NCBI GenBank assembly: GCA_958496175.1
Contig: OY292277.1
Location: 40,621,050 to 40,685,049 of the forward strand
Reading direction: 5' to 3'
Origin: Sisyra terminalis
Lineage: Eukaryota > Arthropoda > Insecta > Neuroptera > Sisyridae
Length of the DNA stretch: 64,000 nucleotides
Positions 1 through 14,000 of this stretch are shown here, in pieces. Positions within the stretch are counted from its first letter, which is position 1. Every line of letters begins with the position of its first letter. The translations under genes were made by a program, and so were the position numbers. The notes beneath the pieces were generated by a model. That model worked only from the letters and a program-made list of their open reading frames with translations, was not told the origin of the DNA and did not search any database.

Positions 1-176
1 GATTTCCTGTACAAGTAAGAAGAAAGTTAATATAATAAAAATGGATCAAGAACCTGTTCATTAAGATTAAAATTATGTATTAATCTTTCAGATATTCTCA
101 AATGAAATATATTGGAGAAACTTATATTATATATTTTACATACCTACCTAATTTTTCTAGCGTCTAAACTCTAGAC

Positions 177-1139
177 CAGTCGTTCCCAAACGTTTTCAGT
201 TTCCGGCGATATAAATGTATCAGAATTTTTCCGCGACGCCCCTTAGCAAATCTCAGGGCTAACCAATGGGTATAAGCTTGGATTAGGAACGTCGAGATAT
301 TCCGAACTGTAGGTAACTATTCCGAATGGGTACGTATTGTTCACTCGAATATGTACGCAATATGTACGTAAACTTTGACAACCCAGAAATGAAGAAGCGA
401 TGGTTATTTTTATTATGGCCCGATTTAATCGCGAATTAAATTAAAACAAAGTCGAAAATGCAACGTTGCCAAATTGTGGGTGTGCTGAAGTGTACTTGCC
501 CAAAGTAGACTTTATTTAGAACATTTAATTTTACATAATACAATATAAATAAATAATTGAAAATAACAATCATTACTTTATTTCAGACATGTCAAAATTT
601 ACGTACAAAAAGCATTCGAGTGAACAATACGTACAGGAATAATATCGAAACCATTCAAAAACAATTCTCAAATTTCGGCGTTCCTGATCCAAGCTTATAC
701 CAACCAATGTACAAAAATCCGACTTGCAACTATTCCACATGCTAAATCTTAGCAAAGAAGCCGTGCTTAGCTATTTTTTTCGACTTTTTCTGCACGTAAA
801 GTGCTCTTGCCAAGTTATTCACTATATCAACCAATTTAAGGAACCTAAAACTCTTATAGTTCAAGGAGCTAAATATTGAAAAAAATTATTTATTCTTGAA
901 AAAAATGAGCTTCATGTTTACTATCACTAAAATTGAAAAAAAAAATCGTGAGTCCCAGGTTTCTGATCCCTAGTCTACATGAACGTTAAATATTGATCAA
1001 ATTTACGTTGATCCGATTAAAATTTTATAAATTACTGATATGAATAATTAGCTATTTAGTATAGCAAAGTTTTCATGGCTCCCTTATAAGAGAACTAAGG
1101 CACTCTAGGGCGCCACGCTGCACATTTTGGGAAATACTG
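177..1139. mobile_element. hAT-like non-autonomous DNA transposon
   Basis: The left end reads CAGTCGTTCCCAAACG and the right end, read inward, CAGTATTTCCCAAAAT; both follow the CAGTG.TTCCCAAA pattern common at hAT termini. The flanks CTCTAGAC (169-176) and TTCTAGAC (1140-1147) match at 7 of 8 bases, the 8-bp target-site duplication expected of hAT elements. Inside, roughly 258-370 and 610-710 form a second, internal inverted repeat; both carry GGTATAAGCTTGGAT in opposite orientation. No transposase reading frame is visible, and the 62-codon ORF in the right internal arm is a by-product of the repeat. Superfamily assignment is inferred from the termini. Confidence 0.75.
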
Positions 1140-4100
1140 TTCTAGACTATAGGCTATGTTTATACTTACCTACTAAAAAAATTACAAAGATGGTTTAACC
1201 TCTGAAAAAATATCAAAATTTTTGGGATTCACAGGTAAATAACAAAACAAAAGTAATTAACTTAAATACACTTAATTTATAGCATCATGATTATACATAT
1301 TTTATTCTTTTAAATTATAGTAAACGGTTGAATAGTTCTATTTAAAAATTAACTATTTTAGAAGTAGAATTTATAATAACAGTAACAAAGATTAAAATAT
1401 TTCAATATAATATTCTGTAAAGATAATAACCTTAGTAAAAATTATAAAATTTAAGAACAAGATTATAGAATGTTTTTATAATAGAAGAATAATTAAAATC
1501 AATTATAAATACATTTTTTTAAATAGTTTTACACACTAAGCGAAACTACAGACATTTATTTACATACACATGTTCAGGTTTTAGTAGACAAAAAGAGTTA
1601 TTTTTTACTAATTGTAATAAAAATATGGCATTAAAAATTATCCGCATCAAAGAGATACACTCCTTTAAGCCAGTCAGATAATATTTTTTCATTCATGCAA
1701 TTTTTATCCAAGTTATTAACTATTTTTTGTTTTCAAAAAGCACAAGTAATAATTAATGCCATATTTAAGAGCATATTAATTAAGATAATACTTTTTTTTG
1801 CTTCATAAGATAATTTATTAATAACACAGTTATTCTCTATAATTATTTTTTTTTTCATTCTGAAATTACATCGAAATATTATGTTTAGTACGGGTTACGA
1901 CAGTCAAGAAAGGATAAGAATTATGTTAAGGATAAATAACTGCTTACATCTACCACCTATCGTAAAATGGGGGAAAAAGGTTACTGTTGGATATGGATTT
2001 AAGGGGAAACTAAGTATTAAAATTAATTGGATAATACTTTTGTGCAAAAGGAAATGATTAAAATTTAATCGGAGATGGATTAACACCAATGGCGACTGAA
2101 TAATTAGCGGATGTAAAATAAGTTTTTAAGTCAAATCATTGATTAAACTGAGTAACCAATAGAAGGGCAGTTTTTCACCGTTTTACTTTGAAAATTGCAC
2201 AGTAAATTAATATTAAAAAAAATTAACTGGAAAAAATTGTTATCTATATTTTTTGTTATGAAACTCCTCAGTGTTTTAGATAATTTCATTTTCTTTCATA
2301 ACAATTATTTTTAACGTTGTTATGCTGTCATGCTACCAGATAAAGATGCTCATACTTTTGATATTTCATAAAGCTTAGTTTTTAAATAACGAGTTTATAG
2401 TTAAAGAAACATTATAAATCTTAACCACGAAGTAGAAATACAAGAAGTCCGAAAGTTATGTTAGAAAAATGGCATCAATTTGAGGTCCAGTACCGGTAGA
2501 GTGCGCTACATTTCACAAATTACGCATTAAAATTATTACGTTAGAAGTGTTGTTGTTATTAGAAACAGTAAATATCAATCTTCTGCACCATGGGAAATGT
2601 GGCAAGATATGGCGCTGCTACAAGTGTGTCTCGAGTACTAACTTTAGTTACCTTAGTAACCATACAGAAAGTACATAGTCTAGTACTACAAACACACTGA
2701 TGGCGGCGCCACATCTTGATTGGAATACGTTCTTAAAATCTTAGTGGCCTTTGGTACGTTTTGAATACATACGCTGTTAGTGACAGAAAAGAGAACTATA
2801 ATCTAAGTCTGTTATTGGGTACATGAATATTGTGAAAGTCTATACCGTTCATACTTCTTGTAACTATACTCCGTAATCTTAACCCTTAAAACAAACTTAA
2901 TTGAAATACTTATACAATCATTTTTCAGAACTAGCATTTTAATTGATGAATAGGTAGACTATATCCTTTAGGAAGCTGTTAAGAAGATATGAAATATTCT
3001 GCAAGATAAACTTGACAGGTTTCACCTACAAATATCACTATTCCTTGATGAAAATTTGCATATTTTCTCTCTCTTCTGGATGAATTTTTTTTCTTGAAGA
3101 TAATGCCACTATCTAGATGGGAAAAGATTGTCCCTTAAAGTTTTAATTTTACACAGTTGGGTAACTGGGGTAACTAAATTAATAAATTTGGTAGATTGTA
3201 AAAAGAACTAAACAGGAGCCAGAAAAAATTGAATTGCGTTGTAGTATAGTCAACACCATGGTGCATCTTTATACTGAGGTTGTTTTCGGCTGATTTTATT
3301 AAACCTTTTTGTATCATGTTATCTTTCGAAAAATCAGATGGCTGTTTGCATATTTTTAATACGTTTTGGTAGAACAAGTTATTGGACAGTGGATATAAGT
3401 TTCTTAGTAATTGCAATTCTTTTCCATTACCAATAGTTCCAAAAAAGCAGCTTCCTTGTATTTAAATTTTACCCAAGTTTCATATAAAGAAGAACACCCA
3501 TAATTATGGGACAAAAAATCGTAATCATTATGCAGTTGTTTTGATATTTTTTATGTATGTAAGTATATTCAAAATCTTTGTTTTAATTACTGTTCAATGA
3601 GCTGGATGATTGTAATATTCAATAATTATAATGGATATATTTGCTAAATCATTTATTTAAAATAAATATTTTTGCATTTCAAATATGCCACAAAATTTAT
3701 TGAAAAAGTATGAGCATGCGTCTCACTAGCCCTTATTTGACCATCTTTTGTATTAAATGTAATAATGCCATGAATAATTGAAATTTATTAAATTTATAAA
3801 TATTTTTATTCAAAAACCTAATTTCATTGATCTGAATGAACGTCTTGACCAATTTAGCATGATTTTTTCTTTGATTTTTCGGGCCGAAGACTAATTTAGG
3901 TATCTATAATGTCTAATGGGATATTAAAATTTTCATTAAATCAAAATACCTTGTTTCTTAAAATACAGTTTAAAAGAGTTGCGCTAGAGTAATATATTTT
4001 GATATCAGAATAGTTAAGGCTCTGGATTTGATTTATGTAGTTTAAGCTCTACCGTCTATTTACCCTCTGGTTTCAAGTACATGATTCAATACAGTTTATT

Positions 4101-5932
4101 CCTTGCAAAATAAATTTATAATTAATACTTTATTTTTAGTCAGAAAAAGCGACATCAAGAACTACTTTAGGTACATTTACAAAACACCAATTAATTAATT
4201 TACTCAATTTATTTTGACTAACAAAAATTCAATATTTTCTCGAAAGAGACGTTTTCGTCGATAATAAGTTTTGACTCTTTTAGTTCTTAGTTACAAATTT
4301 GCTTTTCAATAATCGATTTTAGACATTTAAGTCGCGTTTGCTAAATTCTAGTCGCTATTGGTTTATTTTTTTTAATACTTGAATTTATTAATTCCAACAT
4401 TTTCTTTTTTAAATATTGTTTACGTAATTCAGACATCGATAAGTTACGATACGTTTTGTTGCGAATAGGCACTACAGTATTTAACAATTAGGTTTTGTCT
4501 TTTACAATAAAAATATAAAAAATATGGAAACGAAAAAAAATAGTCTTTAATATGCGATAGCGACAACTTCTCTTATCAAAAAATCTATTTTTTGGTTGAA
4601 AGAAAATGAAATAAGTTTTAATTTGAATATATCCTTTTCATTTCACACTCAATGTTCTTATGTTCCATTTGACCATTGTACTTTGATATTAGATTTCCTT
4701 TAAGTTAATCGTTTGGCCTTTTCCAATTGGTCCAAAAATTTTTAAAATTTATTTAATTGAGAAAATGATGCTATTGGTTTCCAATAGTAAATCTCTCATA
4801 TAATTGTATTTTTTTTTAATTTAAAAAATTTAAGAAGCGAAAATCTAGTCTTAACCTTTATCGCTAATTCAAAAATTCAGTTTATTTCCATTATTCCGTA
4901 TTAGGCCTTAAACTACCGTTTCAATAATTGCTTTAATTAGTTTTTATTTTAACTAACAAATGACCAATGTTTTGAAAAATTATAGTTCATGGTTGAAAAT
5001 TTAGTAATTGGTCATATCGTCCTGAATTTTAAGTCTAATTGTACACATTCATAGAAACATATTCTTTTAAAAGCCACAAAACCCATTCCTCATTAAAATA
5101 TGACTAATTTAGTAATTGATACAAAAAATAAATTGATTTCCACAAATTTTCTTCAAAACAAAATATACAATTCAATAAACTTTCAACGTCAATTCTTATC
5201 AATCAAAGTTAATTTATATTTTCCAGATTTTTAATATGAAAATATTTTATGAGTTTTATTTTTATTCTTTTATTCTTTTTTTCATTTATTATTTTGATAA
5301 CGAAAGAGGATTAATTTTTTATGAAAATTAAAAAAAAACATTATAAGTGTGCGTTTTGACCAATTGGTAAAAAAATTTAAGGATTTTCAAGGATTATAGG
5401 AATAGATTTCATTGATTGAAAATATAGTTGGCTAAAACCATTCTAATAAAGGGAAACAATTATATAGGTATAGATGATTTGTGATATGGAGAAGAAATTG
5501 ATCTGATTTTTCAAAATTATATTTTTTTTGGATTACTAATGGCTAACAATCAAGAGATAAACGTCTTTTTATTAGAAAAAAAATATAAATTTCATCGAAA
5601 AAGTTTCAAGATTTTTATTCTTTCCTGCGTAATATTTGAAGATAAAAAATTAAGTTTATGCAGGCTTGACAAATGTAAAGTTAACCACCATAACTTCTTT
5701 CTTAATAATTACTATTCTATAAAAAAATCAGATCAATTCTCAAAAAATCTATTGAAACGGAAAGGATTTTACAAGAACCATTAATACTATTAATTTTCTA
5801 TGAAAACCAGCCTTAATTCTTATTACTCACTTGGATTTATCTTATTTTTCCTACTACTGATGTTTAAAACCAATATCTGATTCAATTATTTGAAAATTTC
5901 ACACATTTTCGTTCTAATAAGTAAAATAACAG
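1140..5932. other. AT-rich non-coding stretch
   Basis: I see no gene here. Short ORFs (for example 3174-3416 and 5539-5784) have low-complexity Lys/Asn/Phe-rich translations and no splice context. The only structure I can support is the hairpin at 2603-2718. It lies 3' of the last Syt7 exon, so it is intergenic or distal UTR relative to that gene. Confidence 0.6.
2603..2718. repeat. Inverted repeat / hairpin with about 40 bp arms
   Basis: The left arm begins CAAGATATGGCGCTGCTACA and the right arm, read on the opposite strand, begins CAAGATGTGGCGCCGCCATC. Both continue through GTGTGT and a TAGTACTA-type core. The roughly 35 bp loop contains the small palindrome-like AGTTACCTTAGTAACC. The arms are far more GC-rich than the surroundings. 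It may be a small MITE or a remnant foldback. Confidence 0.6.
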
Positions 5933-6177
5933 CAGTAGCGTAGCGCGATGGATACTTGGGGGTCTTTGGCCCCTGGCGGCACTCAAAACCGGGGCGGCAT
6001 ATTGATATTGCTATTTCCATAAAATATTTCGTTTTAAGAAAAACACAACGAGTTAATGATAATTAAAGAATTTAATTATCATTTGACTTCTTTTCAACTT
6101 TCTGAACTAACGATAACAATAGAGGGCGATGAATTTCCGGTCAGCCCCGGGCGGCAAAACCGTATGCTACGCCACTG
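5933..6177. mobile_element. Short hAT-like MITE (245 bp)
   Basis: It starts CAGTAGCGTAGC and ends GCTACGCCACTG, giving 12-bp inverted termini of the CAGTGGCGTAGC kind seen in many animal hAT MITEs. The flanking 8-mers AATAACAG and AATACCAA agree at 6 of 8 positions, consistent with an old target-site duplication. Subterminal GC-rich blocks (GGCCCCTGGCGGCAC; GCCCCGGGCGGCAA) are mutually inverted. It has no coding capacity. Confidence 0.7.
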
Positions 6178-7570
6178 AATACCAATTTCTAACTCATGGA
6201 TTCTCAAAAGCGACATTTTTTCTTTTGAAAAACAATACTTTTGTCTTCCGAAAACCATTTAAGTTTTTTTTTTTCAGTGAGTAAAATTTTTGCATGATTT
6301 TTCAGGACTGATTTAAATATTTAAATTTTCTGCTTAAAATATAGACAGCAAGATATTTTTTTACTTGACAAAATAGACAAATACCAATAACGAATATCAT
6401 AATGAATAATAAGTAATTATGATACAATTATTTTTAACAACTTGATAAAATGTGCGCTACACAAAATAATTTTAGATTTTTGTTCATATATTTATATTTT
6501 ATATATAGGTTATATTCTAATATATTTTTATTTTTTTTTAAAATATTATATACTTTATGCACTTATACCGATAAATATTCAATTTAAATATATATTTTTT
6601 TTAAAGTTATGATTTTTTTTTCATATTCTCTATTTACAGTAAAATTCTTTACCTGTTGTTTAAAAGTTGAGTTAAAACATAAAAATAATAATTATTCACT
6701 AATAACACAGTAATAAACATTTTATTTAACATTTTTATGCCATAAAAGCTGAACTAGATAATAATACTTGAAATACACCCCAGACTAAAATAGTTTAGAG
6801 AAAAATAGAGATTTTCAGAAATCGAAGGAAAGCATTTTGAGTCGTTTACATTCAGAAACATGAAGGATAGAAATTCTTAAAATCGATTTACCTTTACTTT
6901 AAAATAGGTACATTGCAGCCTCGAACTTTGAAATTAATCCAAAGTTTTGTAAGTTTTGCTAAAAACTTGTATTTGAAGTTTTTATCAAAATCGAAAAGCA
7001 TTTTGTTGCATTTACAAGCCGGAAAAAATTACTTTTTTCTAACCATTTGTAAATCAAAGAAACTATAAATGACTTCTTGCTTTTCCTTGTCTTGTTTTCT
7101 AATAATTAATTTTAATCTAAATCTAAACTTATTTTTGAATGTATTTTTTAAGTATATATTATATATTTTCCTTTTCGGGGAACAGACGTGTAATGCTCTA
7201 ACCCATTGGTTTTATAATGCAATTATGAAAATCAATGGTTATGAGCAATTAGAATCACGAATTAAAAGACATTTTCTCATATTAATTTCATCTAATGGAG
7301 GTCAATAGGACATGGGGTGTTTGTAAAAGGAATTGAATTACATTTCATGTGAATTATTGAAAATGGAAAGGAATACGGAGAGCTTATACTGTGCGTGTGG
7401 GATTTACATATATGTTTTTATATTAACGATTTTCTTTGGCAAACATTGATAGATTTTACAATAATGGAAACCTATAAATGGTTTTGATTCAATATCTTGA
7501 AAAAACTTTTAATAAAAAATTGTATAAGTAGTGCTTTGATTTATGAAACAAAGTGCAGTTTTATCAAATT
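6178..7570. other. Non-coding stretch 3' of Syt7
   Basis: This is AT-rich sequence with long T and A runs and no convincing coding block on either strand. It may contain the distal 3' UTR of Syt7, but the first canonical poly(A) signal is at 7571-7576. Confidence 0.5.
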
Positions 7571-7576
7571 TTTATT
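7571..7576 (-). promoter_or_regulatory. Candidate poly(A) signal of Syt7
   Basis: AATAAA on the minus strand, about 350 bp after the Syt7 stop codon, is the first canonical hexamer I find downstream of it. Such hexamers occur often by chance in DNA this AT-rich, so use of this one is inference. Confidence 0.3.
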
Positions 7577-7926
7577 GTCAAAATTTCATGTTTTTTTATC
7601 GTGTATCAAAAATTTTTATCTTTACCTTCTTATCCAAAACAGTACTGATTTTTTTTAAGAAATTTAACTATAAACAACTGAAATTAATCAAGAAAAAAAT
7701 CCGATTGAGTTGCATATTGTTTCATAAACCGTTACAAAACCGAAATCCTTTTTCTTTTGTTGGAACAATTCTGAAAACTTATGTCAAAGGTTTCCATATT
7801 TCAAAACAAATTGAAAGAAAATACATTATTTTCTTAGGATAGAAATGAATAATATTGGATAATCATATGGGTTTAATCATATTAAAAAGGATATATTAAA
7901 ATTTAGACATACAGTAATGGCGCCAC

Positions 7927-8027
7927 TTATTCAGGTTTGAGTCTGTGCCATTGTACTATAGTTTGGCGTGGTTTGGTAATCATGTCTTGCCAATGCTTTG
8001 TCTCAGATGCTCCCGATCCATTTTTAC
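7927..8027 (-). CDS. Syt7: Syt7 terminal exon with stop
   Basis: The acceptor TATTTTCTAG is followed by two bases that complete a Gly codon, then [32 protein letters not shown] and TAA. KHW.DMI..PRQ and the terminal WH.L motif are the invariant end of synaptotagmin C2B, involved in docking and internalisation. It is too short for ordinary ORF detection. The intron before it (8028-10327) holds a SINE and a Helitron-like 3' end. Confidence 0.95.
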
Positions 8028-11000
8028 CTAGAAAATAGCAATGGTTTAATTAGTTAAAAAAGCAACATGATTAAAATAGGGCTACTCAATCGAAATTAAA
8101 TTGTGGACCACTTAAAAAATGCTTCATAACTCCATGGTCCACATATGATTTTTTTATTTATTTACCGTCGCTTTTATATTTACTAAGGTCTTAAGCGATT
8201 CTAGGGATAATAAAAATCCGTAATCGAGAAATATCGGAAATTTATTTTATACGAGGATCAAACCCACAACCTACTAGTTTTGGAGCGGTTACCTAAACCA
8301 CTTGGCCACCAGTAGGCCTCATATGAAATTATATATCTTCATATTAGATGTGGACATAGATACATTACAGACATTACAGACATTTTTAATATTTTGATTT
8401 CACCATTTTGGCCATTGTAAAATAAAAATGTTTTGTAAAAATGTGATGAAGGTCAGGCCTTACGAGGCACGTGAACTGCAGGTTGGCCACTTCTGGATTA
8501 AATCTATGTAGAACTAATGTCTCTAAACTGTACAGTTAACAGTTACAGTTACAGTTAACGACTTTGAAAAAATTACATAAATGAAAATAATTGTCTCAAT
8601 ACAAAACCACAAATTAAAAGATCAAATAACATATGATTAAGATTGAAAATAAATCCACACTAGTACTTCTGGCTTCAACTTAAAAATTCTTAAATGTTAG
8701 GAACTCTTTCGTTCAGGAGTTGCTCCAGGCAAAAAGTACAAGCTTTTTATTTATTTTTACACAAATATCATTTGTTGTAAAATTTAATTTATTTATATAT
8801 TATTTTATTTTCATCTATTGCAAGAGGTATTCTCCGAAAGGTTACCCAATATTCTCCATCGCTAACCAAGATCCAGTGACTAATCTTTGGTTATTTCAAA
8901 AGTTATGAAAATTCACACATCTTTAAACCTACTGAACATAAAAAAAACTAGTGCTAGCCCCCTGTAGCCGGGTTATGGGACTAGTAAAAAGGCTAAACTA
9001 ACCCATATTTAGCACTTTTTTACCCATAATGGTTTTAGCTAGCCTCATAATTGTGTTACTTTTAGTTCTACAAATATATATATTTTTTTTTTTTTTGAGA
9101 AATTGTAAGGGGATTTATGTTAATTTTTATATTTTACAATAAGAAAAGCCTTAGTTTCACCCCTAACAATTTGTCAGGAAAAAAGACGTTTCTGGGCGAT
9201 AAAAGTAAAATGGCTTTGTACCGACCAGCGAATTGAAGAGGAGTGCTAAATTTGGAGTTTTCCTTGACTACAGAGGACTCATCATATATCTACTTTTTTG
9301 TTTATTCAGAGGAAAAAAGTTAATGAATATAGTTAAAAATGATTGAGTTCTTGGAATGAATAGATTATTTACCACCAATCTCTTTTCTATTTATTACTAG
9401 CTACTACCTGCGACTTCACCAGCGTAACAAGTCATTGATTTCGTGGTTGATAATTGATAAAAAAGAAATATACTGTTTGAAAATCGTTAACTTAAATTTC
9501 TCTATGGTTGGGTTATAATAAAGTGTTCAAAAAATGAACCCTTTTTTCTCCCCTAAAAGTTTTAAATAAAAAAAATAAAGATATTGTGCCAGATTGAAAT
9601 CTTTTATATTCCTATTTGTTTTGCAGATATCATGATTCTTCGAACTGAATTGGATTTCTTTAAAGAAGTATAAGTTTGTTATTTTCAATTGAAACTTCTG
9701 AACTTTTCTATAGCTAAAATTGAAATTGCTAACGTTCTAGGATTGTTGTAGAAGCCAAAAGTAGTTTTAATTCGACGGAAATAATTTATCTTTAAATGTT
9801 GAAAAAATGAATCAAATTGAACTTTTAGTTTTTAATTGATCGAGCTTTAAATGGGCATAGAGAGACTAAAATAAATATTAATTAAAATTAATGTTTGGTT
9901 TTATGATAATTTTACAAAATATCTGAGATTTTCTACCAAAAATAATGGGTTATAATTAATAAAAAATCACAAAATTTGGTTAATTAAAAGAGTTTTAGAA
10001 TATAACCAGTTATTGAAAAGTAACAATTTATGAAATATTCTGTTATATTGTGAATTTTTTGGATTCCCTGAAAATGCACCGGGAATTGCGCTTATTTTTG
10101 CATGTATTAGATCCTTTTTTGAAAGTGGTAAAAGTTCATTTGAAGAATAGCTGTTATAAGAATATTTTATCATAAAACATACTTTCATTACCAAAGGAAT
10201 TTTTGTGTAATAAATTTTGATTAAAGTATCAAAAAATTTACGACTGTAAAGATTATATGCCATTTATAATAACATTAAATTTTACATGGCGCATATGGAA
10301 AAATATGTGTTCAGTAAAATTCATTACCTGCAAGTAGAATACGTCCAATCAATTCATTTCGTCCGATATTATCAAAGTCCATAACCATCACATCCAATGA
10401 ACATTCCCGAATTTTCTCCCATGGCACATTAAAACTGAACGTTTCATTGAAAACAGGATTCAATGTGCATTTGAAAATCGGTGTCTTTCGTTTTTCAATT
10501 CGCTTATCACCAAATTGGAGCCATACTTTCACATACGGATCTAAAACATATACATAATGTTAAAATAAAAGAAATAATACATCGTACATTTACACTTACC
10601 AGACTTTCCGTTGATATCTTTGGCCTTGAGATTGCGAGCTTTTAATAAAGTCAATGTTAGTATACTGTTGCTGGGGTGATAGCAGAGTGAAGTAAGTAGT
10701 TCGCCGCATTTATCTTTTGCTGGCGGCTTTAGCGCTTTCCAGAACGAAGGTTTTTCACTGAGATCCACCTTTAAGCAACGGAAATTCTCATTACTTAACT
10801 ATATGTTTACCTCAACAGAACATTTGTTTACATGTTTGTACTTATGAAAATAAAACACACTATAAAGAGAATGAAAACCAGAACACATACGTGAAAAATA
10901 CGAAATAATTCAAGAAAAAATTATAAATAGAATCTTTATAGCACTGCCACACTTGTCGGCGTTTCACAGCAATAAATAATGAAAATGTCCCAACAAAACT

Positions 11001-14000
11001 CGAATGGAATATTCAAAGGCAATTTCCATTTCGCTTTTTTTTTCAACCACCATTGCTTACCTGACAAAGAGGTAGAAAAACTTCTCCAATGGAATCGTCC
11101 CGTGAAAATCTATCGTAGTCAAACACGTGTAAATGTAATACACGCGATTGTAGCTTTTGAATAGGGAATCCTTCAAAGTAAAATGTTTCGTTCCAGCGTG
11201 GATTTAAAGTACGTCGTTTTATTTTTGTTTCCAACCGATGTTTTTTATCCGGGAGCAATGTCACACGTACGTACGGATCACTAGTGCCCGACAAATCCTT
11301 AGCCGGTAATTCTTTACCCTAAAACATAAAAGCGTAATTAAAAGTCAATATTTTTAATAATTTATTACTAAAATAGGGTCAATAGCCTTGGACCGTGAAG
11401 GGTTTTATGTGAACCCTAAAAGGTGAAAACAATTTGAAAAGTGATATGCTCTAAGCTTCTAAGCTTCTAAACTTTAAACATGAAATATAAGAGCTTCCAT
11501 AACGAAAACTGTCAAAAAAGACATTTTAAAAGCTTTTCTAAATTCAACCTCGTGTTATACCTTTCGAAATTGTTATAGATCAGTAGCGGTTCGCGACAAA
11601 ATTTATTGGGTAAAAATCCAACTTGTAAAAAATCTATAACCACTATGATATCTCTCCTCTAGATAACCAATTTTAAAAATATATATTTTAAGTTTTTTTT
11701 AAAACCGTTGAAATAGTACTCAATATTAAGATGTATTGTAATATATAGCCTAAACGTATTATTAATGATTCAATGGTATTTATTGGAAACTTTCTGTCCT
11801 ATTTTCTCATTAACTGATGCATCTTTCAGAAAAAGAAGGTATATTTAGCAGTGTAGTAGCTTTCGATTATGCCGCCCGAAGCCAACCGAAAATTTGTTGC
11901 CCTCTATTTTCCTTTTACATCAAGAAAATTGGTAAAAATTTAAATATTGTTCAATTCTGTAGTTATTTTCAAAACAATTTTTTTATGGAATTTTTAATGT
12001 CAATAAGTCGTTTTATTTTCATGTACCACCTGAAGCCGTGGTTCCTTTTGTACCTATTACGCTACATCACTGATATATAGCATCCTTCTTATGATAACCG
12101 TGTATTAAATACCAAAAGAAATATTCTCCCATGTTTATATTTAAGCATATTTTAAATCTATTTCACAGACACTTAATAGAAATATGTAATCATAAGTTAG
12201 TTATAATTTGGAAAAAAAATATTACAAACCTGTAAAAGGTGTTAGATTCTTATGATTTCACTCAAAGTTTTATGAAAAATTTGAGAAGTAGGCATCATTG
12301 AAAATATGGATGAAGAATTTCTTTTAATTCAAGATTTGATCAACAAATGAATTAATCAGTCTTTTAATCAAAATACTTTGAAATAATCCATCAAATAAAC
12401 AAAGAAAAATAGACTATTTTCAATTTATATTTAGGGGTGCATTATCGCATAACCCTCCTTAACAAGCCAGTACTACATTAGATTTAATCAATACAAATCC
12501 TTTTCTTTAATTTACCGTTTTGATTTTAAAAAAAATGAGCAATTAAAAGTTATAACGCGCATATGTATAATACAATAAGGCCATTATAATTTCAGTTTCC
12601 AAAATGCTCGTTTTATCCACATTTCTCTATGTCACATATTATATATGACCATTTTAATGAAATGACAAACTAAAAGTGCAATTTATATTACTTAAAAAGT
12701 AGTAATGTACGCTGTTTGGGGTAATTAATTTGGGAGTTCTATCATTTCTATCATCAGCAATGTTTCTATAATGATGCATCATAATGTTGCAATTTTAATG
12801 AAATGTGGTTAAATACTAAAAGCTTTGACGATTAAAAACATGTATATTTTATCGAACGATTATTATATTTTTAAAATTATGCATTATCGAAACAATATGC
12901 ATGTGTCAGAAATCAATATTAAACAAAAATTTTGCATTGGGTTAAAATATTAAACGCTGGTGATTTTTCTATTGCTACGTAAATAAACAATAATAAATTG
13001 ACAAATATTTTTATAGTAAAATGGAATGAATTCAAAATAAAATGGAACTAAAAAAATACAATAATTAAGTTTGTAATTTTTTTAAGTATTAAAATGGAAA
13101 AAAAGGCCTTAAATTACGTCACCGTATTTGCGTTATATGTATTAGACATTGACTTTGGGAGTGGTTTGTGTTAAATTTTAGAAGTTTCAATAATTATAGA
13201 ACTAAACATACTTAAATTTCGCAATCCCATTGACTAATATTCTCTTATATTGACACGTGTGATGTTGCCAGCTATTAGTGCATTGTTTGGCTTATTCCTA
13301 CTTTATTTGATCTTAAATAAATAATTTAAAATATCGAACATAGATTCTTGTTCTTTCCGAGTATTACCATTAGAGTTCAATTTTACTTTGTCACCATAAA
13401 ATAATTTCTATAATTTGGTGCATTTGCAGCTCAATATCATCATTTAATTTTCCCCATTTTTTCCAGTATCAGATTTCAAAGATATCAAACTTTGTTTTTT
13501 GTTTTTTGAGGATCAAAATTTTAAATTTTCATGAAGCTACACTTAACTTCTAGTATCTACTTTAGCAACTGTATGCGGAACTAAAGTTCCAATTTTCAAA
13601 TAAAGATATTTAATTTAAATTTTTGCTGGTTGATGTAACTTAGAAAGACCTCCACTAGAAATTATTTTGGGAATGCCCAAGGTATGCATCGGGCTCTTAT
13701 TGGGCTTCAATGAGGCATACCCAATTGGAAAATCCCTAGTAGGACCTAAAGAGAGTCCCAATGGGACTTCCTTAAACTTAAAAGGGAAATCTTATTTTGG
13801 GCTCAATGAAGGCGCCAATGGGAATGCGCAATAGGAAAATCCCAATTGAACCCTATGAGGACCCACAGTGGGAAAGCTAAACGTTGAAATATATATTAAC
13901 TCACGCAGCTCTTGTGAAACAAATTCAGTAGTAATTTGTATAATATACTTATACTAATATACTACATTATAGTAGTAGATATGTTCTATAAATTTAATAC

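Noticed and set aside
7917..8040. This patch as intergenic DNA, since no ORF is listed for it
   Set aside because: Reverse-strand translation shows the terminal Syt7 exon with acceptor, WHRL motif and stop.
8926..9060. A palindromic patch (ACTAGTGCTAGCC...GGGACTAGT) in the last Syt7 intron
   Set aside because: Pairing is short and interrupted, and I could not define arms or a target duplication.
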